DNA from: Vibrio navarrensis
GTDB lineage: Bacteria; Pseudomonadota; Gammaproteobacteria; Enterobacterales; Vibrionaceae
Reading direction: 5' to 3'
DNA: 64,000 nt
NCBI RefSeq assembly: GCF_015767675.1
Contig: NZ_CP065217.1
Coordinates: 806,001-870,000, forward strand
Both the position numbers and the translations under genes were made by a program. Positions 31,250 to 41,656 of this stretch are shown in pieces. Below the pieces are notes generated by a model, which saw only the letters and a list, made by a program, of their open reading frames with translations, was not told the DNA's origin and searched no databases. How positions within the stretch are numbered: position 1 is the first letter of the stretch; the number at the start of each line of letters is the position of its first letter.

Positions 31250-31390
31250 CTAGTGAGGAGATTTGTCATCCATGACCTTGTAAACGAAGAAACCGCCGTA
31301 AAACAGCATTAGACCTAGTGCACCAAAGATGACAATCATAGATGAAAGTCCCACCGCATTACCAAATAGCAGATCGAGCCAGAAGTCCAT
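31250..31390 (-). CDS. 46-residue DUF3149 membrane protein
   Basis: A small gene with ATG at 31390 and a strong GGAGG ribosome-binding site 5 bases upstream. The peptide begins MDFWLDLLFGNAVG, has one membrane helix (about residues 15-38), and ends in a charged tail VMDDKSPH. It matches my recollection of the DUF3149 family of gammaproteobacteria, whose function is unknown. It has its own terminator and a near-consensus FNR site upstream, which would suit a respiratory or low-oxygen role; that is inference. Confidence 0.85.
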   Translation of the reverse strand: MDFWLDLLFGNAVGLSSMIVIFGALGLMLFYGGFFVYKVMDDKSPH

Positions 31391-31448
31391 AGTTTCCTCC
31401 AAGGGTTGAAGACAGGAGCTAAGTTAAAAGTTGGTGGCGATTTGCACA

Positions 31449-31462
31449 CTGATCTGGATCAA
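31449..31462 (-). promoter_or_regulatory. Candidate FNR box upstream of the DUF3149 gene
   Basis: CTGATCTGGATCAA matches the FNR consensus TTGAT-N4-ATCAA except for the first base. Its centre is 65 bases before the small gene's ATG. A -10-like TTAACT at 31422-31427 is about where a site centred near -41.5 would place it. Confidence 0.5.
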
Positions 31463-31581
31463 TTGTGTTGCATAAGTTAACGACATGTTCTGGTAGGTGT
31501 GTTTTTGCTCACATTTTATCATTCGCTGCTGTCAGATTGAGCAATCAGCAGTCGAAGTGTAAAAAAATGCGCTTTTGCTCT

Positions 31582-31609
31582 TGCGTCTAGGCCGATTATC
31601 CGTAATATA
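31582..31609 (+). promoter_or_regulatory. Candidate promoter of tRNA-Pro
   Basis: TTGCGT, a 16-base spacer and TAATAT, ending 38 bases before the tRNA. A run of seven A bases lies just upstream (31563-31569), as an UP element might. Confidence 0.5.
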
Positions 31610-31647
31610 GCCATCCGTTGGCACGGCAAAGTCCCTGTTAAACATAT

Positions 31648-31724
<77 letters not shown>

Positions 31725-31732
31725 TATTAAGA

Positions 31733-31762
31733 AAAGGCCCTGCAGAAATGCAGGGCCTTTTT
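31733..31762 (+). terminator. tRNA-Pro terminator
   Basis: Perfect hairpin AAGGCCCTGCA / TGCAGGGCCTT with a GAAA loop and T-run, 8 bases after the tRNA. Confidence 0.93.
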
Positions 31763-31772
31763 GCAATATTTT

Positions 31773-31868
31773 GGGTGTAGAGCACGGGGGCTGGAACGCC
31801 AGTCCGATCGAATCCCTCTTCACCGACCATTTTCAGGAAAAGGCTCTGCAGAAATGTAGAGCCTTTTT
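31773..31868 (+). repeat. Decayed tRNA-Pro repeat 1 with terminator
   Basis: The last 22 bases of tRNA-Pro, including CCA, recur exactly at 31808-31829. Before them is a degenerate anticodon-arm region with a 19-base insertion. After them, at 31838-31868, is a second terminator (AAGGCTCTGCA / TGTAGAGCCTT, GAAA loop) with compensatory differences from the first. Confidence 0.85.
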
Positions 31869-31883
31869 CGTATTTGGTGATAT

Positions 31884-31993
31884 GTGTTTGGGGCCAGAGA
31901 GTCGGGGTCTGGTGCGCCAGTCCGATGGAAGACCAGCCGCGTCGAATCCCTCTCCAGCGACCACTTTTAGAAGGCCTGCTTTGTAGGGCTTTC
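31884..31993 (+). repeat. Decayed tRNA-Pro repeat 2 with terminator
   Basis: A third unit. The anticodon-arm remnant GTTTGGGGCCAGAGAGTCGG lies at about 31884, an insertion follows, and the tRNA 3' end appears at 31942-31963 with two changes, ending GCGACCA. A weaker hairpin (AAGGCCTGC / GTAGGGCTTT) follows. This 314-base stretch to 32038 holds no gene. Confidence 0.8.
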
Positions 31994-32038
31994 GTCATTT
32001 TACGCTTTTCTAGTCTTCATCAAGGCGATCATAGTGCC

Positions 32039-32908
32039 TTAGTCAAATGCACACTTCGCTTGCTGATTTTGGGTGAGTTGAACCACACGAAAACCTTTTG
32101 CTTCCATCAGCTCAAGCAAGTTCTCTTTGCCGACCAAATGCAAGGTGCCGACCACCACAGTGTATTTCCCCGGCTGCTGCTGAGCGCGTTGCTCAAGTTG
32201 CTCTGCCCACGCGTGATTGCGATCGGTCATCATTACTTTTTCCAATTGAGGGGATAGCTCTGACACATCGGCAAATTTGCCAAGGTTTGACTCATCGCCT
32301 TTAGACCAACTTTCGATGAGACAAGAGAGCAACTGCTCACCTTGGGTGTACTGTTCAAGAGCGCTAATCAGAAGCTCTTTGCCATCTTGTGGCATGCTCG
32401 CCAACAGGTTGATTTGAAATTGGACACTTTCAAGCGGGATCAGGGGTAATTGATGTTGTTTCGCCAGTTCAATCAGATAGTTGTCGACGCCAAGTTCAGC
32501 GTGATAGCCGAGTTGTGCGATTTGCGCGATTTGAATCGTCAGTGCGCTTACCCAAGGAGGGGAGAGGCGCACTTGATCAAGCTGCAGGTTCAGCGTATGG
32601 GCAATCTGCTCAAGCATTGCTTTCTGCTCTTTATCGAGTACTTGCTCGCTGGTGTAGCGCGGTATCGGATATTGCACCTCGCTGCTTTCTGTGAGGTCGG
32701 CTTCAATTATCAATCCTTTGCTCGTTGGCAAAAAATGTTCAATTTCTTTGGGTAAGGGGTAGAGTGCTTGGCTGCCGACATGAATTGAACCTGTGATGCG
32801 AAACTCGGTCACGCCGCTGGAGACTTGCCACACTAAAGGTTCGCTGAAAGCGGGCAGGCTTAATGTCAGGGCGAGCATGTTCACCCACAGCTTATTTATC
32901 ATCTTCAT
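32039..32908 (-). CDS. TraB/GumN family exported protein
   Basis: A 289-residue protein of the TraB/GumN family, which has conserved His/Glu residues and is thought to include metalloproteases. The frame is open to 33109, but the ATG at 32908 follows AAAGGA and starts a signal peptide (cleavage after LPAFSE or nearby). Seen are RITGSIHVGSQALYPLP, the GVDNYLIELAKQ region and the C-terminal VVVGTLHLVGKENLLELM, both GxxH motifs of the family. Function in vibrios is unknown. Single gene, divergent from chitobiase. Confidence 0.85.
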   Translation of the reverse strand: MKMINKLWVNMLALTLSLPAFSEPLVWQVSSGVTEFRITGSIHVGSQALYPLPKEIEHFLPTSKGLIIEADLTESSEVQYPIPRYTSEQVLDKEQKAMLEQIAHTLNLQLDQVRLSPPWVSALTIQIAQIAQLGYHAELGVDNYLIELAKQHQLPLIPLESVQFQINLLASMPQDGKELLISALEQYTQGEQLLSCLIESWSKGDESNLGKFADVSELSPQLEKVMMTDRNHAWAEQLEQRAQQQPGKYTVVVGTLHLVGKENLLELMEAKGFRVVQLTQNQQAKCAFD

Positions 32909-33316
32909 CTCTTTTCCTTTGCTTGCGGCAAAATCGTTGATATTGAGTTTTTTGACGGCTTTTGACGAGTCGTAAACTGCGATCCAGTTGGCAAATTTAC
33001 CTTCAATTTTTTTAAGCCTTTCTTCTATGACACGCAAATGATGGCACACACTCAGGCTGGATCCGCTCTTTATTGGCGATTTTTTGTGATCGAGACAGAG
33101 TAAATACACGTCAAAAAATAAGTTACGAATTTAACGTATTGTTTAACTTATTGATATTAAAGTTTTTATATTTTCTTAGTTGAGGTCTGTTTTGAACTGG
33201 ATCACCGATTCTGCTGATTAATTTTACGCTTAGAAATAACTCACTGTATGTTGAATGCATTGGTAAGTAACAGCCGTTTTGGCTGTATTGGTTTTCTGAG
33301 TTTTAGGGTAAGTAAG

Positions 33317-35968
33317 ATGTTGAAACAAACTTTTATTGCTGCGTCGGTTATCGCTTCTTTAGCGGGCTGCTCTACATTACAAAGTGATGAGCAACGTGTT
33401 GTCAATTCATTAGCGGATAATTTGGATATTCAATACCAAGTTATGACAAATCATGGTGCGAACGAGGGGCTGGCCTGTGGTGATATGGAGGCCGAATGGG
33501 CTTCTTGTAACCGAGTGAATATGACGCTAGTGAATCAAGGCAAAGCGGTCAACTCGAAAGATTGGGCGATTTACTTCCATAGCATTCGTTTGATTCTGGA
33601 TGTTGAGAATGACCAGTTTAAAATCTCTCGCGTCACGGGTGACCTACACAAATTAGAACCGACGGATAAATTTGATGGTTTTGCCGCGGGTGAAGAAGTG
33701 GTACTGCCTCTAATTGGCGAATACTGGACGTTGTTCGAAACCGACTTCATGCCAGGTGCGTTTGTCACTGCGCCAAACGCAGAGCCAAAGATGATTGCCT
33801 CTCTAAACACGGAAGATGTAGCGTCCTTCGTGGCCGGTCTTGAAGGTAACAACCTAAAACGTACGCCAGATGACAACAACGTATTCGCTAGTGCTGTGTC
33901 TCGCTTCGAGAAGAACCAAGACCTAGCAAAACAAGACGTATCCACTACCTTGCTACCAACGCCACTGTTTGTGGAAGCAGGCAAGAGCACCGTTGATATC
34001 GTGTCGGGTATTGCGCTGCCTAAAGACGTATTCGATGCGGCGCAATTTGCAGCAATTCAAGATCGCGCAGAAGTGGTTGGTGTGAATGTTCGCGGTGATG
34101 TTCCGGTTAGCATCACGCTTGTTCCAGCGGACTTCACAGGTGAATTAGCAAAATCGGGTGCTTACGAGATGAGCATCAAAGGCGACGGTATTGTGATTAA
34201 AGCGTTTGACCAAGCAGGTGCTTTCTACGCAGTGCAATCTATCTTTGGCCTGATAGATAGCCAGAGTGCTCATTCTCTACCTCAACTGACCATCAAAGAT
34301 GCGCCTCGTTTTGATTACCGCGGTGTGATGGTGGATGTGGCTCGTAACTTCCACTCTAAAGACGCAATCCTTGCAACGCTTGATCAAATGGCAGCGTACA
34401 AGATGAACAAACTACACCTTCACCTAACCGATGATGAAGGCTGGCGTTTAGAAATCCCAGGTTTGCCTGAGCTGACAGAAGTGGGTGCTAACCGTTGTTT
34501 CGACGTTGAAGAGAAAAGCTGTCTACTGCCTCAGCTTGGCTCGGGTTCAACCTCAGACAACTTTGGCTCGGGTTATTTCAGCAAAGCGGACTACGTGGAA
34601 ATCCTTAAGTATGCGAAAGCACGTAACATCGAAGTGATTCCAGAAATCGACATGCCAGCACACGCACGTGCTGCCGTGGTGTCGATGGAAGCGCGTTACG
34701 ACCGTCTCATGGCAGAAGGGAAAGAAGCACAAGCGAACGAATACCGTCTGATGGATCCTCAAGATACATCGAACGTGACGACCGTTCAGTTCTACGATAA
34801 GCAAAGCTTTATCAACCCATGTATGGAATCGTCAACGCGATTTGTTGACAAGGTGATTTCAGAAGTGGCAGCCATGCATGCTGAGGCAGGCGCACCGCTA
34901 ACGACATGGCACTTTGGTGGTGACGAAGCGAAGAACATCAAGCTAGGTGCTGGTTTCCAAGACGTAAACGCGCAAGACAAAGTAAGCTGGAAAGGCACGA
35001 TTGACCTCTCTAAGCAAGACAAGCCATTCGCACAGTCTCCACAATGTCAGACGCTCATTACCGATGGTACAGTCAGTGACTTCGGTCACCTGCCAAGCCA
35101 TTTTGCTGAACAAGTGTCGAAGATTGTGGCCGAGAAGGGCATTGCTAACTTCCAAGCTTGGCAAGATGGCTTGAAATACAGTGAAGGGCCAGCGGCGTTC
35201 GCCACCGAGACGACCCGCGTTAACTTCTGGGATGTCTTGTACTGGGGCGGTACCTCATCCGTGTATGAGTGGGCGAATAAAGGTTACGACGTGATTGTCT
35301 CTAACCCAGATTACGTTTACATGGATATGCCATACGAAGTGGACCCGAAAGAGCGCGGCTACTACTGGGCCACCCGAGCTACCGATACGCGTAAGATGTT
35401 TGGCTTTGCACCAGAAAACATGCCGCAAAATGCGGAAACGTCACTCGATCGTGATGGCAACGGCTTCTCTGGTAAAGGCGATGTCCAAGGTAAGCCGTTC
35501 TATGGGTTGTCTGCACAGCTTTGGTCTGAGACCGTGCGTAACGATGAGCAATATGAGTACATGGTATTCCCTCGCGTACTGGCCGCTGCTGAGCGTGCAT
35601 GGCACCGTGCAGAGTGGGAAAACGACTATAAAGTCGGAGTGGAATACTCGCAAAATACCAACCTAGTGAACAAATCGGCGCTGAATCAAGATTACAACCG
35701 CTTTGCTAACCTGCTTGGCCAGCGAGAATTGGCAAAACTGGAAAAAGCAGGCATTGATTACCGCCTACCTGTACCGGGTGCGAAAGTCGAACAGGGAACG
35801 CTTACAATGAACGTTCAGTTCCCTGGCGTCACGCTTCAATACTCGCTAGATGGTAAAAACTGGCTGACCTACGCGGATGATGTTCGTCCTGCGGTCACTG
35901 GCGAAGTGTTCATCCGTTCGGTATCGGCCACCGGAAAGAAAAGCAGCCGCGTAACTAGCGTAAAATAA
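33317..35968 (+). CDS. chb: Chitobiase (GH20 beta-N-acetylhexosaminidase), lipoprotein
   Basis: Splits chitin disaccharides to N-acetylglucosamine at the outer membrane. The ATG at 33317 gives 883 residues, the length reported for V. harveyi chitobiase. It starts with a signal peptide and lipobox LAGC (Cys18). Domain order: N-terminal carbohydrate-binding domain (about 30-180), GH20b domain, GH20 barrel with RGVMVDVARNFHS, HLHLTDDEGWRLEIPGLPEL and the catalytic pair Asp536-Glu537 in HFGGDEAKN, then an Ig-like C-terminal domain. Single gene with a terminator. Confidence 0.96.
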   Translation: MLKQTFIAASVIASLAGCSTLQSDEQRVVNSLADNLDIQYQVMTNHGANEGLACGDMEAEWASCNRVNMTLVNQGKAVNSKDWAIYFHSIRLILDVENDQFKISRVTGDLHKLEPTDKFDGFAAGEEVVLPLIGEYWTLFETDFMPGAFVTAPNAEPKMIASLNTEDVASFVAGLEGNNLKRTPDDNNVFASAVSRFEKNQDLAKQDVSTTLLPTPLFVEAGKSTVDIVSGIALPKDVFDAAQFAAIQDRAEVVGVNVRGDVPVSITLVPADFTGELAKSGAYEMSIKGDGIVIKAFDQAGAFYAVQSIFGLIDSQSAHSLPQLTIKDAPRFDYRGVMVDVARNFHSKDAILATLDQMAAYKMNKLHLHLTDDEGWRLEIPGLPELTEVGANRCFDVEEKSCLLPQLGSGSTSDNFGSGYFSKADYVEILKYAKARNIEVIPEIDMPAHARAAVVSMEARYDRLMAEGKEAQANEYRLMDPQDTSNVTTVQFYDKQSFINPCMESSTRFVDKVISEVAAMHAEAGAPLTTWHFGGDEAKNIKLGAGFQDVNAQDKVSWKGTIDLSKQDKPFAQSPQCQTLITDGTVSDFGHLPSHFAEQVSKIVAEKGIANFQAWQDGLKYSEGPAAFATETTRVNFWDVLYWGGTSSVYEWANKGYDVIVSNPDYVYMDMPYEVDPKERGYYWATRATDTRKMFGFAPENMPQNAETSLDRDGNGFSGKGDVQGKPFYGLSAQLWSETVRNDEQYEYMVFPRVLAAAERAWHRAEWENDYKVGVEYSQNTNLVNKSALNQDYNRFANLLGQRELAKLEKAGIDYRLPVPGAKVEQGTLTMNVQFPGVTLQYSLDGKNWLTYADDVRPAVTGEVFIRSVSATGKKSSRVTSVK

Positions 35969-35988
35969 CTCGCAAATGTCTCGTGAGT

Positions 35989-36019
35989 ACAAAACCCAGC
36001 CGTCGCTGGGTTTTGTTTT
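35989..36019 (+). terminator. Terminator after chitobiase
   Basis: Hairpin ACAAAACCCAGC / GCTGGGTTTTGT with a CGTC loop and T-run. Confidence 0.92.
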
Positions 36020-36045
36020 TGCCTTTTTCTGCCCAATGTTTGCGA

Positions 36046-36492
36046 TTAGTTTCCCTTGTAGTGGCTGTACTCAAACACTTGTCCGTCCTCATTAAAGGCA
36101 TAAACCGAGTAACTCTCTTGCTTCTCGCCATATTCCATACCGGGCGATCCCATCGGCATTCCGGGTACCGTCAAGCCTTTTGCATTGCGCGGCGGGTTGG
36201 CTAAGAATGCCTTGACATCCTTGGCCGGCACATGGCCTTCGAAAACGTAGCCGTTAATTTCTGCCGTATGGCAGGAGTAAAGTTTGCTGTCTTTGAGACC
36301 CAGTTGTTTTTTCACCCTGTTCATGTCGTCATGCAGCATGTCTTTCACCTCAAAGCCGTTATCTTGCATGTGTTTGCTCCAATCACTACAGCAGCCGCAA
36401 TAGGGCGATTTATGGTTGATGACCTCCGTTGCCAGCACATTGGCAGAGAGCGCAGTCAGCATCAGCAGGGTTAGGGATTTGAGTTTCATCAT
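36046..36492 (-). CDS. DUF411 metal-binding periplasmic protein
   Basis: A 148-residue secreted protein with a signal peptide (cleavage after VLA, near residue 22). The Cys-rich motif YCGCCSDW is near residue 32, and later motifs are [17 protein letters not shown] and [12 protein letters not shown], rich in Cys, His and Met, all typical of copper binding. Starts at 36492 or 36489; the former overlaps the copA stop as ATGA. That coupling, and the CueR-type promoter of copA, indicate a periplasmic copper-handling role. Confidence 0.88.
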   Translation of the reverse strand: MMKLKSLTLLMLTALSANVLATEVINHKSPYCGCCSDWSKHMQDNGFEVKDMLHDDMNRVKKQLGLKDSKLYSCHTAEINGYVFEGHVPAKDVKAFLANPPRNAKGLTVPGMPMGSPGMEYGEKQESYSVYAFNEDGQVFEYSHYKGN

Positions 36493-39200
36493 GACCTCTC
36501 AGTGTTGGTTGTGGGTTTAAAAAGACGTAATCGATTGGCGTTGCTCACCACGGTGATGGAAGAAAGAGCCATCGCAGCGCCCGCAATCACTGGGCTGAGC
36601 AAAAAGCCCGACACAGGGTAAAGTACGCCTGCGGCAATAGGAATGCCCAATGAGTTGTAGACAAATGCGCCAAATAGATTTTGTTTCATGTTGCGCACCG
36701 TTGCTTTGGACAGCTCAATGGCGTTGATGACGGCGATTGGCGATGGGTTGAGCAGCGTCATTTGTGCACTCTCAATCGCTACATCACTGCCGCTGCCCAT
36801 GGCAATCCCGATGTCGGCTTGTGCTAGGGCGGGGGCATCGTTAATGCCATCGCCCACCATAGCGACGTGGCGTCCTTGCTGTTGCAAGCGTGCGACATGG
36901 TCTGCTTTCTCATCGGGCAGCACCCCAGCGATCACTTCATCAATGCCGAGCTCCTTCGCGAGTGCGCTGGCAACATGCAAGTTATCTCCGGTCAGCATCA
37001 CGGTATGAATGCGCTGCGATTTTAGCGCGGCAATCGCGTTGGCGGCATCGGATTTGACCGGATCAGAGATGGCGACTAAGCCTATCAACTGGCAGTCCAG
37101 CGCCACGGCGACGGTGGTCCAAGCCTTGTACTGGCAAGTATTCAGAGCCTCTTGCGCTTGGCTAAAATCGACTTCAAGCGATTGCAAATGCGTCACAGAG
37201 GCAATGTGTAGAGTCTGCCCTGCTACCACGGCGCGTACCCCTTTGCCTCGCAAGTTTTCAAATTGTTCTAGCGTTTGCGCCGTGGCTTGTTGTGTTTTGG
37301 CGTAGTTGACGATCGCTTTGGCCAGCGGATGTTCTGACTGCTGCTCTGCACTGAGTAGCAGCGAAAGCAAAGAGGATGAGTTGTGATTGAAGGCAAACAG
37401 TTGTTGTACGCTCGGCGCGCCTTGGGTCAGGGTGCCTGTTTTATCAAACACCACAGTATTGATGCGACTGGCCGATTGCAGTACGTCGGCATCGCGGATC
37501 AAAATGCCCATCTCGGCGGCTTTACCAACGCCGACAGTGACAGAGAGCGGCGTGGCTAAACCAAGGGCACACGGGCAAGCGATTATCAGCACCGTCGTCG
37601 TGACCACTAACATGTAACTCGCTTTCGGAACTGGGCCAAACACAAACCAGATCGCGGCGGCAAAAAGTGCGATGGCAACCACCACGGGAACAAAAACCGC
37701 CGAAATCTCGTCGGCCAATTTGGCCATCGCTGGTTTGCTGCTTTGTGCTTGGCGAACCAGACGAATGATGCGCGCCAGCATGGTGTCGGCACCAATGCCT
37801 GTGGCTTGAATAATAAGGCTACCATCGTTATTGATGGTACCCGCGGAGACCTTGTCCTGCGCTTTTTTCAGCACCGGTACGGGCTCGCCGGTCAGCATCG
37901 ATTCATCAAGGAAAGACTCACCAGAGAGCACCACACCATCAACGGGAATCTTTTCCCCCGGTTTGATTCGCAGATGCATACCCAATTGAATCGCTTTGGC
38001 TTCAATACTTTGATCGCCTTGCTCGGTGACTAAGGTCGCCACCTGCGGCTGCAGATTGACCAAGGCTTGCAGCGACTGTGTGGTTCTGGCCTTCGCTTTG
38101 GCTTCAATATAGTGCCCCAAAGAGATAAGACCAACAATCATGGCACTGGCTTCAAAGTAAACATGACGTGACGCGAGCGGAAACCAATCGGGCACCATAA
38201 CGACCAGCATCGAGTAGAGCCAAGCGGTGCCTGTGCCAAGCGCCACTAGAGTATCCATGGTCGCGCGTTTGTGCATCAGTGCTTGCCACGCATTGATGAA
38301 AAAACTTTTGCCCGCGGTGGCAAGCAAGAGCAAACAGGCGAGACCGACCGCTCCCCAAGCCACTTGGTCTTGTGTGCTGGTAATGGTCATGCTGCCACCC
38401 AGCACGCCCCACAGCATTAAAGGTGCACCCAACACAATGCCTGCCAATGCGCTGTTTTGGTGTTTGCGCTGAGTTTGTTGCATTTGCTCGTTCTGTTTTT
38501 GCTGAGTGAGTTCGGCGTCCAGCACCACTTCGGCTTGATAACCGGCTTGCTTGACGGCGGCGACCAAGGCGTTGTGCAATGCGTCAGTATCTGACTGGGT
38601 AAAAACCAGCGCGCTTTGTTCGGCAAGGTTGACCTGAGCCTTGTCGACCTCAGCCACCGAGCTTAAGGCTTTTTCCACAGAAGAGACGCAGCTTGCGCAG
38701 GTCATACCTTGGATCAGTAAATGTAGGGTATGAGCGGAGGACGTGATCTTTACTTCAGTCTGATGGTCTGGCGCAGAAGAGGGTTGTGTGGGCTCGGTGA
38801 TCTCCAACCCCCGGTTTGCAAACGGCTGCGCCTGATAGCCCAGCGTGGCAATCAAACTCACCACCTCGGCTTCACTTAAGCTGGTGGTGAGAGTGAGCTC
38901 GTTTTTGCTCGCATCAAAACGCACTACGTTAGGTTGCGCATTTAATAGCGTGGTGAGTTTTTTCACGCAGCCGCCACAGCTTAGTCCTTGCAGAGCAAAG
39001 TGATACTGATGTCCGGCTTGGTAACCCAAAGTTTCAATGGTGGCCACGAGGTCTCGCAGTGGCGTCTCGCTTTCTAAAGTCATTTCAGTAGGAGAAAGGA
39101 CAGTAATGTTCACGGAGTGCGCCTGCTGCAGCGCCTTCTCCACTTTACGCGCACAGCCCATGCAGTTGAGCCCAGATAAAGGCAGGGTGTAATAGGTCAT
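36489..39200 (-). CDS. copA: Copper-exporting P-type ATPase CopA
   Basis: P1B-type ATPase exporting Cu(I) to the periplasm. The ATG at 39200 gives 903 residues; the open frame beyond it crosses the promoter. There are three N-terminal metal-binding domains with CxxC pairs at Cys13/16, Cys75/78 and Cys168/171; many relatives have one or two. The core follows with the membrane CPC motif ([12 protein letters not shown]), the phosphorylation site [12 protein letters not shown] (LTGEPVPV) and the hinge [16 protein letters not shown]. It is followed by, and coupled to, the DUF411 gene. Confidence 0.96.
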   Translation of the reverse strand: MTYYTLPLSGLNCMGCARKVEKALQQAHSVNITVLSPTEMTLESETPLRDLVATIETLGYQAGHQYHFALQGLSCGGCVKKLTTLLNAQPNVVRFDASKNELTLTTSLSEAEVVSLIATLGYQAQPFANRGLEITEPTQPSSAPDHQTEVKITSSAHTLHLLIQGMTCASCVSSVEKALSSVAEVDKAQVNLAEQSALVFTQSDTDALHNALVAAVKQAGYQAEVVLDAELTQQKQNEQMQQTQRKHQNSALAGIVLGAPLMLWGVLGGSMTITSTQDQVAWGAVGLACLLLLATAGKSFFINAWQALMHKRATMDTLVALGTGTAWLYSMLVVMVPDWFPLASRHVYFEASAMIVGLISLGHYIEAKAKARTTQSLQALVNLQPQVATLVTEQGDQSIEAKAIQLGMHLRIKPGEKIPVDGVVLSGESFLDESMLTGEPVPVLKKAQDKVSAGTINNDGSLIIQATGIGADTMLARIIRLVRQAQSSKPAMAKLADEISAVFVPVVVAIALFAAAIWFVFGPVPKASYMLVVTTTVLIIACPCALGLATPLSVTVGVGKAAEMGILIRDADVLQSASRINTVVFDKTGTLTQGAPSVQQLFAFNHNSSSLLSLLLSAEQQSEHPLAKAIVNYAKTQQATAQTLEQFENLRGKGVRAVVAGQTLHIASVTHLQSLEVDFSQAQEALNTCQYKAWTTVAVALDCQLIGLVAISDPVKSDAANAIAALKSQRIHTVMLTGDNLHVASALAKELGIDEVIAGVLPDEKADHVARLQQQGRHVAMVGDGINDAPALAQADIGIAMGSGSDVAIESAQMTLLNPSPIAVINAIELSKATVRNMKQNLFGAFVYNSLGIPIAAGVLYPVSGFLLSPVIAGAAMALSSITVVSNANRLRLFKPTTNTERS

Positions 39201-39232
39201 CTTTTGGTTCCCAACGAAAGAGTGTGTTGAAC

Positions 39233-39263
39233 ACGATAAACCTTTCCTTCGGGTGAAGGTCAA
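39233..39263 (-). promoter_or_regulatory. CueR-type promoter of copA
   Basis: On the minus strand, TTGACC and TATCGT are separated by 19 bases, the long spacer of MerR-family promoters. The spacer holds the dyad ACCTTCACCCGAAGGAAAGGT-like (39240-39260: outer arms ACCTT / AAGGT), close to the known CueR box of E. coli copA. Confidence 0.85.
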
Positions 39264-39442
39264 GCATTCTTTTGGTGAGAAATTAACGCTTGATTTGCCG
39301 CGCGAGAAGTACGGATTAGGCGGGTGCAGAATGCGATATCCATGTTGTAGATTCGCTCTGCGGTGGTAAAATGTCGCCACTTTTTATCCTTGAACGCGCA
39401 GCAATCACCTTGAATGCTGCCTTTTATCCCTAAGGAATTCTG

Positions 39443-40870
39443 ATGACGGTTAAAACTCGTTTTGCTCCTAGCCCAACAGGCTACCTTCACGTTGGTGGTG
39501 CGCGCACCGCACTTTACTCTTGGTTGTTCGCAAAAAGCCAAGGTGGTGAATTCGTTCTGCGTATTGAAGATACTGACCTAGAACGTAACTCTCAGGAGGC
39601 GGTAGACGCCATCCTTGAAGGTATGCAATGGCTTGGACTGGAATGGAACGAAGGTCCTTACTTCCAGACACAACGTTTTGACCGTTACAACGAAATGGTT
39701 GATAAGCTGCTGGCGGAAGATAAAGCCTACAAATGTTACGCTTCTAAAGAGCTGCTGGACGAAGTGCGTGCAGAGCAAGAAGCAAACAAAGAGATGCCTC
39801 GTTACGATGCGGATCACCCGAAAATCAAAGCGGTTAACGACGCGGCAAAAGAGGGCGACCCTTGTGTGATTCGTTTCCGCAACCCGAAATCAGGCAGCGT
39901 GGTGTTCGACGATCAAATTCGTGGTCGTATTGAGATCAGCAACAGTCAAATGGATGACCTGATCATCCGTCGTACCGATGGCTCACCAACCTACAACTTC
40001 TGTGTGGTCGTTGACGACTGGGATATGGGCATTACGCACGTAATTCGTGGCGAAGACCACATCAACAACACGCCGCGTCAAATTAACATCTATGAAGCTT
40101 TGGGCGCGCCAGTACCGACTTTCGCTCACTGTGCCATGATTCTCGGCGACGATGGTGCCAAGCTGTCAAAACGCCACGGTGCGGTCTCGGTTATGCAGTA
40201 CCGCGACATGGGTTACTTGCCAGTTGCGCTGAATAACTACTTAGTGCGTTTAGGGTGGTCTCACGGTGACCAAGAGATTTTCTCGCAAGAAGAGATGATC
40301 AATCTGTTTAGCCTGAATGCGATTTCAAAATCGGCTTCCGCGTTTAACACCGACAAACTGCTTTGGTTGAACAACCACTACATCAAAACCTCTGAGCCCG
40401 AGTACGTCGCTGAGCACCTTCAATGGCACTTAGATCAAAAAGGCATCAACAAAGACAACGGCCCTGCGATTACCGAGGTAATTAAACTGGTCGGTGAGCG
40501 TTGTAATACACTGGTTGAACTGGCCGAGCAAATCGCTTACTTCTACCAAGATTTCGATGCGTTTGATGCAGATGCCGCGAAGAAGCACCTACGCGGTGTG
40601 GCAAAAGAGCCGCTGGAGCTTGCCTTGGCGAAAGTGAAAGCACTGACAGAGTGGACCACTGAAAACCTGCATCGAGTGATTGCGGATGTATGTGCAGAGC
40701 TTGAGATCGGTATGGGTAAAATTGGTATGCCGCTGCGCGTTGCAGTGACTGGCGGTGGTCAGTCGCCATCGGTGGATGCGGTAATGCAACTGATTGGTAA
40801 AGAGCGCGTGGTTGCGCGTATTAAGATGGCGCTGGCGTTTATCGCTGAGCGCGAAGCCAACGCTCAATAA
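39443..40870 (+). CDS. gltX: Glutamyl-tRNA synthetase
   Basis: Class I synthetase charging tRNA-Glu, whose product also feeds hemA. The 475 residues match the family. The HIGH-type motif is in [14 protein letters not shown] (residues about 10-23) and the KMSKS-type motif is KLSKRHGA near residue 238. EDTDLERN and [11 protein letters not shown] are also present. Divergent from copA with about 240 bp between, and a terminator behind. Confidence 0.98.
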   Translation: MTVKTRFAPSPTGYLHVGGARTALYSWLFAKSQGGEFVLRIEDTDLERNSQEAVDAILEGMQWLGLEWNEGPYFQTQRFDRYNEMVDKLLAEDKAYKCYASKELLDEVRAEQEANKEMPRYDADHPKIKAVNDAAKEGDPCVIRFRNPKSGSVVFDDQIRGRIEISNSQMDDLIIRRTDGSPTYNFCVVVDDWDMGITHVIRGEDHINNTPRQINIYEALGAPVPTFAHCAMILGDDGAKLSKRHGAVSVMQYRDMGYLPVALNNYLVRLGWSHGDQEIFSQEEMINLFSLNAISKSASAFNTDKLLWLNNHYIKTSEPEYVAEHLQWHLDQKGINKDNGPAITEVIKLVGERCNTLVELAEQIAYFYQDFDAFDADAAKKHLRGVAKEPLELALAKVKALTEWTTENLHRVIADVCAELEIGMGKIGMPLRVAVTGGGQSPSVDAVMQLIGKERVVARIKMALAFIAEREANAQ

Positions 40871-40888
40871 GAACAGCGCTCCCAAAGC

Positions 40889-40917
40889 AAACCGCAGCCC
40901 AGTTGCTGCGGTTTTTT
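40889..40917 (+). terminator. Terminator after gltX
   Basis: Hairpin AACCGCAGC / GCTGCGGTT with a CCAGTT-type loop and a six-T run. Confidence 0.93.
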
Positions 40918-40994
40918 ATTGTGCGGAATTTGGCGACTTTTAAAAGCACAGAATCAGCCACTGCGCACTGACGAACGAGCAATCTTAAGGTAGG

Positions 40995-41501
40995 TTATTT
41001 CAAATCAATACTGCTCAGCCGGCCCATAAACGTCAGGATCTCAAGATTCTCTTTATGAGCATCAAGCAGCGCTTTTTTGGTTTGCGAGTAAGCGGCGAGT
41101 TTGCCGTACTTATTGATAGAGCGAACAACAGTTTTGTAGCGATACTCACCTTGGTCGTTCAGCTCTCGCCACTTAGCGATGTAACACGTGTCTCGGTTGT
41201 TTGGATCGTTTTGTGTAGGGCTTGGCTTATGAACAATCTTGGGCTCTAAACTGTGAGGCAGGCGCGTCATCAGATAGGGGTCTTTAAGGAGACGGCGCCA
41301 AAATTTACCCCACATCTCTTTGCCAAGTTCATTGCGCATTTTGATCGCTTTTTGCAGCGCTTTCTTTTCACCCATTTTAATAAAGCCGATCGAGCGATGC
41401 AGCACGCTATCGTCCGGAGTATGGATATGGATCTTAAACGCGGTTCTACCTTTGGAGATAAAACGGTGACCAGTGTTCGTTATCAGATTGCTCTTAGTCA
41501 T
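40995..41501 (-). CDS. Hypothetical basic protein with two similar segments
   Basis: A 168-residue, strongly basic protein I cannot assign. Two segments (about residues 18-62 and 115-160) look alike: a short strand part, then SIGF or SINK followed by a Lys/Ala-rich helix ending in Glu/Asn/Leu. This recalls AP2-type DNA-binding folds, but only weakly. It has no signal peptide or membrane segment. It lies just outside the island at tRNA-Arg and next to a MITE-like element, so it may be accessory DNA. Confidence 0.6.
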   Translation of the reverse strand: MTKSNLITNTGHRFISKGRTAFKIHIHTPDDSVLHRSIGFIKMGEKKALQKAIKMRNELGKEMWGKFWRRLLKDPYLMTRLPHSLEPKIVHKPSPTQNDPNNRDTCYIAKWRELNDQGEYRYKTVVRSINKYGKLAAYSQTKKALLDAHKENLEILTFMGRLSSIDLK

Positions 41502-41656
41502 AACTCTAACTAATACTTTTATTAATATATGTTTAGAGTAAGGAAATATTAGAAATAATTAAAGTAGTAAAAGCCTAACTAACGCAAAATTTTGTATGGG
41601 CATCAGAAAATTGAGGTGGGATATTTTCAAACCGCAAAATAAAAGACAGGTAGCTA

